Source: Mastigias papua
Lineage: Eukaryota > Cnidaria > Scyphozoa > Rhizostomeae > Mastigiidae
Length of the DNA stretch: 64,000 nucleotides
Reading direction: 5' to 3'
NCBI GenBank assembly: GCA_964019165.1
Contig: OZ025287.1
Coordinates: forward strand, 4,238,844 to 4,302,843
Shown: in pieces, positions 1 to 12,162 of the stretch
Position numbering within the stretch: position 1 is the first letter of the stretch
How the letters are laid out: every line of letters begins with the position of its first letter
Notes under the pieces: model-generated
Database searches by the model: none
What the model saw: the letters and a program-made list of their open reading frames with translations, nothing else
Told to the model about the DNA's origin: nothing
Position numbers and translations under genes: made by a program

Positions 1-2182
1 TTCCTCAGCATATTAAATTAGTTGATAACAGAGGTAACTGTACTCAGAAACATAGGAATACCAAAGACGAAACGTAAAAGAGCGGATGTGCTTTGATGCA
101 TGTGGATATAGGTCACATTGTGCTGTTTGGGATGAAACTTAAACAGCAAATGGAAATTTAAATTAATATAGGAGACTATGACTTACATATGAAGTCTTGA
201 GCTGTTTGTACCAGTCTCAGTAATACCACACGGTCGAATTGCAACATTTACACCATTAAAACATGTTGTCAGACTTGCTAGAGGAAAAGAATTATGGAAG
301 CTATTATCAAAACTAAAGAATTTAAATATGATGATCGCGTTTGAGAATTATTCATATGTTAGGCTTAAACTTCAACAGCTTTGAGAATTATAAGCATTAT
401 TCTTTTTGAAGATGTGTGAATTGTAAATTAAGAGCTGACAATTTGACCAAATATATACAGTACTGTAAACAAATGTAAAATTCAAGACATTTTAAGAAAG
501 AATGCACCACTTATTATTCAGTTGTTAACTCATTCCATGTCTACTAATTAATGCACTTTTATAATCCTTTTATTCTTTACATAATCCTTAAGTATTGCTT
601 TAAATACTGTAACAAAAATTGACATGCCAAATGTGGGTTTCATCAGATTTAGGCCTAATTCGATGTGGCAGTCTAAATTGTAAGTTCTATAGGGCTGTGA
701 AAATAACTTTCTCTACAGAACATGATTAATACTGTACAGGTAAAGTTTGATGCTTGTTATATAAATTGCAAATATTCGAAAAGTCATCAGAATAACGTTT
801 TCATATGGTATGGTATTTCTATCAGAGCAGTGCAACCGAGCGTCCAGTCTGGGGCCTAATGAATATCAGAGGTCTGGGCACTAAACAAGATCATTCTCGT
901 GTTTGTAATATGTATATACATATAAACATTTGGATCTGTAAACATTTCCTATACGTGGCTCTGTGAAACAGGAAATAACCCTTAGAAAATTATTTGACCT
1001 AAAATGTCAAAAAGTACAGCATGCTTCTCGTCAACTGCAAAAAATAATTTTACTAATTCATTCTAAAGTTGCTCTTAACCAGAGTCAAACCAAACATAGG
1101 CTCTGGCCTATGAGTAATGCAAAACACTCTTCTCAATTTGACACAACAGCGATTCCATGCCAAAAGAGACTAGAGCTTATCACGTGAGTTTATTAAAATA
1201 TCATTAGTTCCTTGTGATCAGAGTCGTCCAAAACAGAGTTTAGAAAAATTTGGTACGAATTCAGTGGAATGTCCAATGAACTGGGTTGACTTTGTACATT
1301 TCTTAACCTTTCCAAAGAGAGAATTCTGTTTTGAGGCCCCTCCCCACCCTCTTGCTAATAGCTAAGCACTACACCGCTGCATATAAGCAGTTATGTTTGC
1401 TTCAAAGGATTTTCTTTGAACTGCAGTTACAATCACTTTCGCGATATGTAGTTTTTACTCAAATCATCCATAAATCTTATCATGAAATGTAATGCAAGAT
1501 CCGTATTCTTTATCACCCCATTAAGAGACCGTTAAAAAAATGTTTAGACCCTATATGTAGGAAAATTAAAGAAACTTTTAGCCCTAACTGTCTCACAAGG
1601 TTTCTTATTAGAAAAATACTTTTAATTCACTTTGAAGTGCAATGAGAAACTTTTTTGTCACGCATTCATCTTAAATTCCCTACTGTTGCAACAATGTAGG
1701 GGCTTTAACAAACGAATTACTTGATCAATCTTCTCTTTGAAATTAATGCTCTGAGCATTCGGTTGAAGAAGAAGTACTGCAATAATAAAATTTCTGCCGG
1801 CAAAAGTAGTATAGTATGTAAGACCTCGAGGACGATCATTGAACTTCTAAAGAAAGAGCCTGCCAATCCCCTTCTATCCGGTGAATAACAAATGAACAAA
1901 GCTAATATAAAGGTCTACTTCAAGATCATTAATGTCCAGGAAGTGAGAATTCTAATTGCCAGGATTAAAAGAACTTGGCATTGACAATGTCATTGACATT
2001 TGGCATTGGGAATTTGGCATTGACAATGTCTTACGCTACTTTTAAAACTTGCCATACTTCTGATCGAAAATTCTCTTGCTCCTTGTTTAACATTTTACTT
2101 GAAACAAAGGTGTTCCTGGCTTTAATCATACTTGTACAATCAAGAGAAGTTCACTTGAGCTAATGGTATCGACTTAAACATT
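1..2182. other. AT-rich stretch with no gene recognised
   Basis: Short open frames only, none with a recognisable domain or convincing splice structure. A short duplicated phrase (ttggcattga caatgtc) occurs around 1975-2030. I see no RNA gene or intact mobile element here. Confidence 0.6.
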
Positions 2183-2994
2183 GAATGCATAGAAGCTCGT
2201 GTACCCCAAGGATCATGCCGTGGCTCAATATTATTTCTTATTTATATCAACTATGTGCACTTATGTATGCCGACGATACAAGTCTATGCTACCAGTCTGC
2301 TGATATGTTTTTGCTAAATGAAGTTATTAATAATGACCTTGAACATCTCATCAATAAATTCTCCTTAATTGTCGCGAAAACAAACTCCATGCGTGTTCCC
2401 ACGAAGAAAATGCAGACCATGATGAGTAGCAGAATGGAAAAACTGAATCTTCAAATTGTTGATAATGAAACTGAAATAATAGAGAAAAAATGAAATACCT
2501 ACTGATCGACATCTTTCTAAACTGGACAGAACACATCCAAATATATAGCTATAGGCTTGTTAAAGTATGCAAGAACATTTGTACCATAAGGTACATTGAA
2601 AAATCGTCGTAGAAGGTATTGTGGAATCACACTTGCGATGTTGTTGTCCTGTTTGGGACTCTGGCGATCTTACTAGGCTGAATTATTTGGCAGAGCCTTC
2701 AAAACAGAACAGCTAGAATTGTGAGCATCAGCAGTTTCGACACCCATAGTAGGCATTTAATTGAAAAGCTGGGTTGCGGGACCATTCAAGATCTGATAGT
2801 GAGTGATTGTAAAATAGTGGTCTTCAAGTCCCTCCATCAGTTCGCTCCGCAATACCCGCCTGAACTATTTACTTGCAACAAAAAGTGTGCCTTAAATAGC
2901 TCATGCTATACTGAAACTGATCTAAAACTACTCTAGAAAAAGTCAAGCAGCAACTAAAAAGATTTTTCGCATTGAGGGTTACCATTATGGAATA
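2183..2994 (+). mobile_element. Non-LTR retrotransposon reverse transcriptase relic
   Basis: Decayed 3' half of a LINE-like RT. Read in two frames, 2187-2260 gives RVPQGSCRGSILFLIYIN, matching the RT motif usually seen as GVPQGSxLGPLLFLIYIND. After a frameshift comes MYADDTSLCYQS, which holds the catalytic YADD. The C-terminal part (2700-2935) reads LQNRTARIVSISSFDTHSRH and then VFKSLHQFAPQYPPELF, the usual connection between thumb and C-terminus in RTE/CR1-like elements. FRIEGYHYGIDF near 2960-2995 resembles the terminal FRxxGxxLWNSLP motif. Frameshifts and stops show it is dead. The clade is not certain. Confidence 0.8.
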
Positions 2995-3262
2995 GACTTC
3001 TAGACGGTAGCAGACAGTCCACTGCTGACATAGTCGCCAAATGTTTGAGTGCTTTGATCAAATCTATTTTCTCCCAACCCAATTGGCTAATCATTAAATA
3101 CAATGGACCTAAATTTACTTGTGGAATGCATTGGTGTTCATGATCCCGCATAATGATTGGTGAATTAGGTTGGAAGAAAGCTTAATCAGAGCCCTAAAAC
3201 TTTTGACGGTATTGCTTCCTTCTGTAATATGTTTTAGAGCTTTAATCTGCAAATACTGTATA

Positions 3263-4033
3263 CAGTGTTCTCTCCAATTAGCGGACACCATCGGGGCAAA
3301 AGCAAGTCGTCCGCTAATTGGAAGTGTCTGCTTTTTGTTAATTTTTCCAATGTATGCCCTAAATTTGAAAATAGAGCCGAGTTTTCTATAAAAGGTATAA
3401 TGTGGGTAATTAGTGGATATCGGGTTGAACTCAGACCCTAAAAAAGAGAAAAATAACCAAATTGAACGTAATACAACTTTTTTTCCAACAAGAATAAATT
3501 TCAAGGTGAACCAAATTGTAACAGCAATCATTAGAATTGATTCTTTACGAAAAGAAAGCATTTTTGGACACGTGCCACAATACATTTTAAAAGTATGTTT
3601 ATTAATCTTGAAAGTGCCAAACACTTCCATTACGGCTGAAGTTTTTGGAAAGAGGTTAATTCGTGGCGGCTATTGTCTGGAGAGTCCAGTAATTTACCAC
3701 TTTCAAGAACAAGAAAAAGTAATAAACTGGTCTGTAAAGAAGCTCGAAGTTGTGTAAAAAGCCAAGTAGATTGCAAAGTGTCAAAGTGCTTAAAGTAAAT
3801 ATTTGAACAAATATTTATTCGTCTCTATTTTTTACTCGCTGGCTCCTAACGTTTTGTACTATCCGCTAATTCGAATAAAAAAGCCAAATTGACTATTTTG
3901 TGCAAAAATTCTTGTCCGTTAATTAGAGTGTTCGCTAATTAAGTGTCCGCTTTTTAGAAAGTTGTTTATGAGACTTTGACCAGAATATGATCTGGCTGCC
4001 TTTTAGAGTGCCGTTAATTGGAGAAAATAATCT
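3263..4033. mobile_element. Pogo/Tigger-like DNA transposon remnant
   Basis: The left end is TA followed by CAGTGTTCTCTCCAATTAG, a pogo-like CAGT terminus at a TA target. The right end near 4005-4025 is the inverted version (GCCGTTAATTGGAGAA). Subterminal copies of the phrase gtccgctaattg recur at about 3317, 3861, 3918 and 3938, as expected of transposase-binding repeats. The right terminus is eroded, so that boundary is approximate. An open frame inside (3413-3757) does not resemble a transposase I recognise, so this is probably a non-autonomous or internally deleted copy. Confidence 0.6.
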
Positions 4034-4891
4034 AATATATTTTTTGCCTTTTAGATTTTGAATTCAAAGGGGACTTTTCGTTTATATTAAAAGTTCCGTA
4101 AACATTTCGCTCACTACATGTAGGCTAGTTATTAAGTAATCCTTTTCTCATAAATATGAGAAACACAGGCAGGCTGAGGGTATTTCATATTTCATATATC
4201 CATATTTAAAGTTAGTTGATAAAAATAGTAACTAAATACTAATTAAAACCAGTACACTTGAAGAAACTGTTTTTTACAAGAAATTCTTTATCAAACTGGA
4301 AACAAAATAGAAGCAGCTTTTGTCTCTCAAGTTTCTTTGATTCTATTTCTCGACCACAGTCGCCCGGTTGTCATAGAAAATTTAAAAAAATTTCAAGAAA
4401 CATTTCAAGCTGGATTTGAAAACCTACCAAGAAATCGCCTGATTGAAAGCAGAAAGCTTGTTTATTATGTAAAAACACTGTATGAAAATAAAGTGTAATT
4501 CGAAGTACATCCTTCGATCCTGTCATTCTATAAATGAAAGTATATTTAGGTACACATTTATGACTGTATGTAAAGATTTTGTCCATAGTTTACCTTTGCA
4601 CGTGAAATTGGCCGGTTTCTTTCACTGTCACATCATGTTGTATTGTTTGCAAGCAAATAGTTTCACATGAAAGTCTGACAGTTTCAAAAGAGTTCAAAAT
4701 CTCGTAACAACAATCACATGTTGATATTCATCAATTAGTATCAGATGAACCTATCAGATTCAAGCAAGACTTCTCATGACTTCCCTTCTGTCTTCTGCTA
4801 CAAATAATAAGCAAACAGCCCCAAAGCTGTCACTCTTTTAGAGTGAACGCACTAGACTCGTCGGCTTCGGCTAGAGCTGCAGCTAACTAAA
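4034..4891. other. Upstream region of the phosphatase-fold gene
   Basis: No coding exon is recognised. The promoter and 5' UTR of the next gene should lie here. A possible 3' splice site (ctgcag, about 4876-4881) sits just before the start codon, so a 5' UTR intron cannot be excluded. I see no clear TATA box. Confidence 0.4.
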
Positions 4892-5695
4892 ATGCTCTCA
4901 TCAGATATTGCCAAATATCAACCTACAATCTCGTTAATGTCTTTCAATATTAGAAATGACATTCCCGAAGACGGTGAAGACGATTGGCCACATCGTAGAG
5001 AAGATGTTGTTTCGTTTATGCAAAGTGTAAAGCCAGATCTCTTCGGATTGCAGGAACCAATGCCTCATCAGCTGGCTGATTTTAAACAAGGTCTTCCCGA
5101 CTACGAGTCAATTGGAGAGGCGAGGATAGATAACGATGAATACAATCCCATATTTTTCAAAAAGAATTTATTTCAACTTATTGATAGCGGTACATTCTGG
5201 TTAAGTGATAGCCCAGATAAGCCAGGAAGTAAATACGAGGAGGCGAAATTACCTCGAATATGCACTTGGGCAAGGTTCAAGTGGATGTCTGTGCCATCAA
5301 CAAATAGCGAATTTTTCCTTCTCAATACACATTTGGATCACTTGAACAGCATCGCAAGGGTAAAGCAGATGAAAGTACTTATTGAATTCATCAAAACCAA
5401 TATTCCATATGATACACCAACAATTTTGATAGGTGATTTTAATGGTGAAGATACTGACCCGTGTATCAAACATTTAGCCAGTACAATGATTTTTCGAGAA
5501 GCAAGTACAACTGCTGGTAGCAGAGTTGTTGCAAGAACTTTTACTGGTTTTGATGAGAAAGGAACACTGGTTATTGATCATATCTATTACAGAGGGTTTC
5601 AAGCTTTACTATATGCGGTAATCAACGATCGGCGTGAAAATAACAAACTTTTATCTGATCACAAACCGATTGTTTGCCTTCTTAGACCTGTATAA
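4892..5695 (+). CDS. Endonuclease/exonuclease/phosphatase family protein, intronless
   Basis: Single uninterrupted frame of 267 residues with no signal peptide or membrane segment. The DNase I-like metal-dependent phosphoesterase fold shows its catalytic motifs in order: FNIRND (Asn19), FGLQE (Glu55), NTHLDH (145-150, including the catalytic His), GDFN (181-184, Asp/Asn pair), IDH (228-230) and SDHKP (255-259). Nothing catalytic is missing and the length is that of the compact single-domain family common in bacteria and fungi, where substrates are poorly defined. The start at 4892 is the first ATG of the frame and leaves the fold complete. It stands alone with no operon-like neighbour. It is intronless, while the two other genes here have 14 and 18 exons. 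That fits a bacterial or fungal transfer, a retrocopy, or an ancestral single-exon gene. The family assignment is sure; the substrate is unknown. Confidence 0.9.
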   Translation: MLSSDIAKYQPTISLMSFNIRNDIPEDGEDDWPHRREDVVSFMQSVKPDLFGLQEPMPHQLADFKQGLPDYESIGEARIDNDEYNPIFFKKNLFQLIDSGTFWLSDSPDKPGSKYEEAKLPRICTWARFKWMSVPSTNSEFFLLNTHLDHLNSIARVKQMKVLIEFIKTNIPYDTPTILIGDFNGEDTDPCIKHLASTMIFREASTTAGSRVVARTFTGFDEKGTLVIDHIYYRGFQALLYAVINDRRENNKLLSDHKPIVCLLRPV

Positions 5696-5739
5696 ATATA
5701 GGAAATGATGAACCATAAGCAAAGATTTGTGGCAATATT

Positions 5740-6027
5740 GGTTTCTGCTACAAATCAATTATTTTGTAAGTTTTAATAAGTATTCATTGAGTATTCATGT
5801 AAATCAACATTTATATGTGATGTTGTTCTTACCAGCGGAGAGGTTGTTAATATTGGATCCATTGCTTGCAACTTAAAGGTTAACGAATACAAAATTGAAT
5901 GTAAATTGAATTTCGTTCTGTGCTTCGTTTATCTGGAAATCTTGATACCCAAAGGTTCTGCTACAAATAAATCATTTTTCAAGTTTTACGAAGTCCCCAT
6001 TGATTAATCATGTAAATCAATAGAAGA
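5740..6027 (+). repeat. Diverged direct duplication in the likely 3' UTR
   Basis: About 75 bp starting with ttctgctacaaat and ending catgtaaatcaa occurs at about 5741-5815 and again, diverged, at about 5954-6027. The second copy carries the AATAAA at 5966. This may give two alternative 3' ends, but only one copy has the signal. Confidence 0.5.
5966..5971 (+). terminator. Candidate poly(A) signal of the phosphatase-fold gene
   Basis: AATAAA lies 271 bp after the stop codon at 5693-5695 and is the first canonical signal downstream. Candidate only. Confidence 0.45.
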
Positions 6028-6674
6028 GTTGTTTGTTAATATTTTATTAATCCATCACAATCCGGAGAGCATGGAATAATACATGGTAAGTTTGCACTTG
6101 ATCATTTCCACACCTTTAAGCATATGCCAACAAAATAAAATTGCTTGTAGGGTAGAAACTAGGAGAGAACTAAATGCTATTGATGGCCGAATTGCTTGAA
6201 AGATAATATCATTTTTTACTACTGATTATCCATAGCTGTCTTTGAGTATCTTTCTCATTCTTACGTAAGTAATTGGGGACACCCAGAACAGTTTTTAACG
6301 TAAAAACCAGTGGAGCATTTGCCCCAGTAAGTCCTTCAGCTTGTTGCAGTAGTGCATGGAAAATAATTACTTTTTGCCCCAGTTGCCCAAGTAAAAATAG
6401 TGCCCTCTTCCATTTTCCCTAGCACACAAAGCACTGTTATTTAGGTTGCTGGCTAGAGCAAAATCTCTGATGAGCATTGCAAACGGATTAAAGTAATAAG
6501 CACAATTTACTACGTGCTCAAAGGCCACAGCTATTATTGAAAGTAATGACCTGAACTTTGACAATGTCAAACAGGTACTTTTTATGTATGCGGTAAAGTC
6601 ATACCATAGAAAGTTTGGGCCCGTTGGGCAATTTGCTTCGCTAGCGGAAAATCGTTAAAGATACCCCGCGGACA

Positions 6675-6705
6675 GGGGCGAGAGTGGGGGGGGGGGGTGC
6701 GGGGG
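6675..6705 (+). other. G-rich tract, G-quadruplex candidate
   Basis: Runs of 4, 12 and 5 G within about 31 bases satisfy the simple four-run quadruplex pattern. The 12-G homopolymer is also a likely spot for sequencing length error. Function unknown. Confidence 0.45.
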
Positions 6706-9700
6706 CTAATCTAGCCAAAAGCAAGTTCATAGTAGCCCGTTGACTTTTAAAAGTTTAGCAGCAACTTAAATTGAAGGAAAGGCAAGCTTTCTATGTCCTT
6801 GTTGTTATTTTCCTTCACCAATTATGATAGTAAATTCGCAGAAATTAAATTTAGGCTCGTTTTCAATCGCTTGTTTAATTGTTAGGCCAGTACTATGTGC
6901 ATCCCTTCTAGAGGTAATTTACCTGAGATTTCTTGTCGTTTTCTACTTGGTCCAGTACACTATTCATATATTTGTTATAACGGTAGCAGCATATTCAATT
7001 TGTATGTAAAATTTGTTAGGTAATGGTATACATCATAGCGACCATACCAGTGCACTAATAATTGCAATGAAGATCCGGCCTGTCAGATCAACAAACCAAA
7101 ATCGTTCATTTTGCAACCAGGGAAATGTCTTTTTGTCCCTGGTCTAGTACAGTATCTGCAATCTCCATAAAAATTTTCTGCGTCGTAATAATTTTCCATA
7201 TGACATCTTGAATTAAAATTATGAACGATTTGTTGAGTATAGCTATATTTTAATCCTGTTTGTAGTTTCAAATACTTGAAAGAGAAAAAATAGAAAAAGC
7301 CAATTACGAAAGACAGCCTCTAATCTTTTTCCCGTCTCCCCATTCCCGTGCAGTTTTCCCTCTTACCTTCTTTCTCCCCCAAATACAATATTCTCAATAG
7401 AATGCAGCCTGCTTTAAGCTTTTAACTTATATTTAATATTTCATTAATATTCTTGAAATATGAAATAAAGTTAATATTTTTTCCAAGGCGAGGTTGTAGT
7501 GTAAGTGGTGTTCTGTGCACTCAAAATGCTGGGGTTGATTTATCGTTTAGATCAAAAGTCACATTTCTGACACCCTGAAATACTTTAGAGCTAGGTGAAA
7601 GGTCAAAATGCAGTGTTGCATTGGTATGCTGAAGGGAACAAATGACTAAGCAAAGGCCAGTATCAACCTAACCTACCAAGTTAAGCCTCGTTATGAAGCA
7701 GGGTATTCTGAAATCCACCTGAGTAAGGAAATTAGTTGAATAAGACACTGTAAAATCCATGATTGCTATGATGGGCACTTTATGATATTGTCGTGCAATT
7801 TGAGCGTCTCCAGCCAGAAATATGATAAAACATCTTACACCATCATGTCGATAATTGCTAAATTACTTAAATTTTATCAAGAAGTTGATAATCCAGGATC
7901 TACTATATTCACTTTGTTTCCAATGTTTTGAAGATGAAAGCAGAGGCCATTAGATTGAAATCCTCTGTATACCAATATTGCAAAATGAATCCATAAAATT
8001 CCGAGAAAAGGCCCAACTCGAGGGGCATATCACTCGAAAAATCTCATACACTTTGTGAAAGACCCACAAAAAATCACAAAGAATCATTACAAATTCACAA
8101 ATGAATAACAAAATCACATTAAAAGTCACCAAAAATTACAAGAATTTGCAAAAATCAGGAAGGGCAAAATATCACAAAATTTCAGAAAATGCTAGTACAT
8201 TTTTCTAGAAGTGATACACCCCTTGATCCAATTGGCAAGTGAGTTGATCATAGAAAAAGCACTGAAGCAAGATTAAAATACTGAGACTTGAAGTATTAAG
8301 GAAAGAATGTTCAGTTATTATAATCTAAAAATTAAAACCTAGATTCCATTTATGGATTCCACATTGATTTCTTCAAATATTTCCCCCTTCCTAACCTAAT
8401 TCTCCTTCAAAACTGGCAATAAGCATAATGAATACATGGTCATCACACAGGCCTTGTTAGAAAAGTTAACTCTTGGGACATTTTGAAGGAAAAAGGCACG
8501 ACAAATTTGCTGTTGTTCATAAATTGCAGTTCAAAACACGGCCCAGAGGCATTTCTTGCATCCATCCAAGAGGTGTCTAACCAAGCTGGGTAATAGTACA
8601 CAATGCCTGCCAAAAGAACTAATGCAATGGGCCTACCAGTATATTAGTAAGCCAAGCCCTATCAGGACGAACATGACCAATTAAATTTTTAAGCTTCAAA
8701 TCATAGTTGTTCATCTGGTATCAGTTTGAAGAAGTTAGACACATGTTTACATGGCTCCTCAAAAACGCTGTAGCTTAGAGACCTCATCTAAGCATACAAT
8801 TTAAGCCAGTCAGCTGTTATAACTACATGAAAGTTTCTTATCAAGTGTGTCATTTTGTATCATTGCAACTATTAGAATGCCTTCTCTTCAAGCGACTCCT
8901 CTTAAGCCTCTCAACTTCACACTAATCGCTAATATCATGTGACCTTACTCTTAGGCCCCTAATAAACGGGGGTACCCTTATTAATTTTTCAGATTTTTTC
9001 TTACCCCTAACTTATTAAGGTTCTCCTTTTATCAAATTTCGAGGAGTCAAAAATTATTTGACAATTCTTTCCTTGAGAAAAGGCACATCTTCTGTATCCA
9101 AACTACAGTGTTTCTTTGACCAAATGGATGTTTCGTTTGTCGTTTTTCGGAGGCGCAGTTGATAGTTAAATTTTCATTAGATGTTAGAAATATTTCTGAA
9201 CCTACAGTAACTCTTCCATTTACCCTAGGCCCAATCAAAACTCACGCCCGGTCTGGCTGCTAGGATCAGTTTTTGCAGCGATTTAAGAAGAGAAACGAAA
9301 GATTGTGGAAGAAATTAGATCTTGCTGTTTTCTTTCTTTTGATTTGCTAGAAAGTTAACCCCTCGACTGCACTAGGGTCAAGAAAACGCAACAAGCATGT
9401 GACTATTCAGCTGCTATCACTTGAAATGATCACGAAGGTTGTTGTATTAAACTACAGAAGAGGATTCAAAGGTCGCACCACTGATCAGTTGGTCCCACTC
9501 ACATTCTTGACTCTGTGGTCAAAACTATTCTGATATGTACAAGTGCCCAGGAGATTGGTTATACGGCAAATCGTGGCCCATATGCAAGATGTCCACAATC
9601 AAATGATTCTGTGGATCACGCCCTGACAGATCGGGCCATAATAAAATGCATATAAAGTTTTTTAAATGATAGTTATTTTATTCTATAATTAGGATTGTCA

Positions 9701-10171
9701 ATGGGGAATTGTTCTTATTTCGCTCAGGAGACATTTTGCAATTTTGCGCTTATGGGGTTTATCCGTGTAAAAACACCAAAATTGAAGTGAAAAAATTGAA
9801 AGGAAGAAAGAATAAAAAATGATGCCCTAGTGGTCAATGGAAATGTCAATTCTCTGAAGATAAGTCATCATTATGTACCATACAGTTTTTTTCATAAAAC
9901 TAAAGATCATAGTAATTTTTATCAATTTCCTTTTCACATTTTTTCTTTTGATTTGTGAAATTCAATCAAAACCTTGTCATCAGACTTAGGCGTATAAAGA
10001 ACAATCATCACTGCGCATTTGTCTAAAAGTTTGAGGTGTTACAAGGAGCCCTTAGAGGCCTGCCTAAACTAGACAACATTTTCGTGCTAAATTTGTTGCG
10101 TGTTTTATAGTCGACTTTGTCGGAATGTTACTGCTGTGGGTTATCACAAACAAGTACTTAAAAGAAGTTGA

Positions 10172-10208
10172 CGTGCTGACTACTGATCTCAGATCAGTAG
10201 TCAGCACG
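10172..10208. repeat. Perfect palindrome, 18-bp arms, 1-nt centre
   Basis: cgtgctgactactgatct at 10172-10189 is followed by one C and then its exact reverse complement at 10191-10208. No related copy is seen elsewhere in the window. Confidence 0.85.
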
Positions 10209-10929
10209 CCATTTTCTTGTAAGACTACGGAAAGAAGACAAAAGCCACCTTATATGAGAAAGATCAGTGGTTTTAATCAAAGTACGAATACAGAAGGATT
10301 GAATTGAATTATATATTGACAAAGTCACTAAGCTAGAAAAGGATTTGTGTGACATGACAAATGTTGCATAAACAGTTTGTGCATGTTGAAAAGCAAATGC
10401 AACAAATTTTGAAGGAATTTGTCATTCTAAACTAGAATACATTAGTGCAACATGGCATACTTCTAGGTGTTGCGCGACATTGTTGGCTAGTCAGGCCTTA
10501 TGAAATGTGTTCGCTTTATTTTCCCTTTTAATGTGAACGATGTGAGTTTTCTGTAATACTAATAGAATGAATATTGATTTATGATTGCTCATTGATTAGT
10601 GATTGCTATCGATATCGCAACTGATATCTCAATCACAAACAAGTTTTCTTATTTCATATTTCTGATATTTAAGAAGGGTTACCTTTCTGTTATTATGCTG
10701 TTCTTGAAGGGGCCATCCACTTAAATACATATAGTATTAATGAAAAAGATTGCTGCATAAATATATATAAAACTCTAGTAACACTAATGCTAACAATGCA
10801 TAATTAGCTAAGATCAGACATAATAAAACAAAAGCACTTTCAAAACTTGTTATTATTGTCGTTAAAAAGAAACGTTTGCTTAAAATAAGACAGTAAGGAC
10901 ATTACATAGTTTGGCTCCGCGATAGGAAA

Positions 10930-11490
10930 GTACCCTGTTTCCCTGGAATGCAGCCTGAGTTTAACTGTGTTTTTGACACATTAAAATATAGCTCATTTCC
11001 TAGCATCCAAAAGCCTAGGCGTTTGCGATCACCATTCTCTGCATCATTTACTGTAGAGATATCCTTAGAATGTAAGGTAAAGCTTATGTCATCAGCGTAT
11101 TTGGAGACGGTTGAGGTTTAACATTAGGGAGGTCATTTATGTAGATGAAAACAGGATTGCCCTATGCAAGCCTTAATGGAACGCCAACATCGATATTTCC
11201 TATATTAGAGTCAGAGCTCCTCACTCTAATGACAACAGTCTCTCATTCTCTTCTACCATTTATCTGTGTTTTTTATCAACGAAACTTTAACTGTAGAGTG
11301 TTGAGACGGAGCTTTCTGTATGCAAATTGACTCCAATATAGCAGATTTTTTATGTTGAGACGGTTGTATAGCTAGGTGAAAATTAGCTCATCAAGAAGCT
11401 TGACAAATAGTGGAAGAATAGAATCGAAAAGCAGTTTCCTTTGAAAGATGGGATCCTGGCAACTTTCCATTAATCTGGAAACTGACAGGA
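10930..11490 (-). mobile_element. Antisense non-LTR reverse transcriptase relic
   Basis: On the minus strand, successive frames read SILPLFVKLLDELIFTQLYN-like text (RT finger region, cf. SxLPxLSKxxEKxxYxxLY), then FAYRKLRLN, then DVGVP followed by FIYINDLPNV, then KYADDISFTLHSKDIS with the catalytic YADD, then LYFNVSKTQ. The order is that of a LINE RT domain, split by several frameshifts and stops. The element is dead. Its orientation is opposite to the relic at 2.2 kb. Confidence 0.75.
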
Positions 11491-12120
11491 TTCTTTAGAG
11501 GTATTAACCAAGAGTGTAAGGGAGTTTCCAATATGAAGCGAGGCAAGTTTCAAGAAGTATCTAGACATGCTATCATTCCCAAAACTTTATGACGATTTAA
11601 TAGTGCCGATTGTTTCTCTAACGTACTGTACCTGGATTAACTAGAAAATAAATCTTCTCTTTTGTGGATTAGCATCATAGTCATCTGACAGAAAGGGGGT
11701 GGGAAGATTTTTTTCAATTTTTCCTACTGCATGTCTACCTACAGAGCAGAATATTCGTTTATAGCATTAGAGATATCCTTTTTGGTGGCAATTTCAGTGC
11801 CCTTATGGGGGTTTACATTATTTCCCAAAAATTTTGGACGGTTAAATTTTCGGACAAAAAGTGGTTAATTTTCGGACGAAAATTTTAACCTCCGAAATTC
11901 TTAGCGTCCGAGATTTATGCCGTCCGAAAATTTTATCACAGCTATATTATATCAGATATGGATAAATCGAGACGCACGAGCTACATACGGCTCTTTGAAA
12001 GTTAGTCTACGAATCGAGAAACGTTTCTAAACTAATAAGCTGAATATAGGAAATTTTTGAAAAGTCTGTTAGTACTACAGAATTTCACTAAAGCACAAAA
12101 AAGCGGTACCATGTGTTAGA

Positions 12121-12162
12121 CATACTGAAAAGATGTTTTCTTCCGACACTCATCAGAGTATG
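12121..12162 (-). ncRNA. Degenerate type I hammerhead ribozyme
   Basis: On the minus strand: stem I strand CATACT, core CTGATGA, stem II region GTGTCGGAA, GAAA, short stem III, then UUUC and the complementary stem I strand AGTATG. The first stem II pair is lost (G opposite A), so it is probably weak or dead. It lies 3' of the Penelope-like ORF in sense orientation, as known for terminal repeats of these elements. Confidence 0.6.

Larger units (their letters stand above)
6034..10920. other. Intergenic region without recognised genes
   Basis: No exon, RNA gene or intact element is recognised over almost 5 kb. It holds a G-rich tract (6675-6705), a run of degenerate AT-rich repeats of the phrase aaaatcacaaa (about 8060-8190) and a perfect palindrome (10172-10208). 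Short open frames here have no family resemblance. Confidence 0.5.

Noticed and set aside
3413..3757. 114-codon open frame inside the pogo-like element
   Set aside because: No DDE or DNA-binding motif visible, so not called as transposase.
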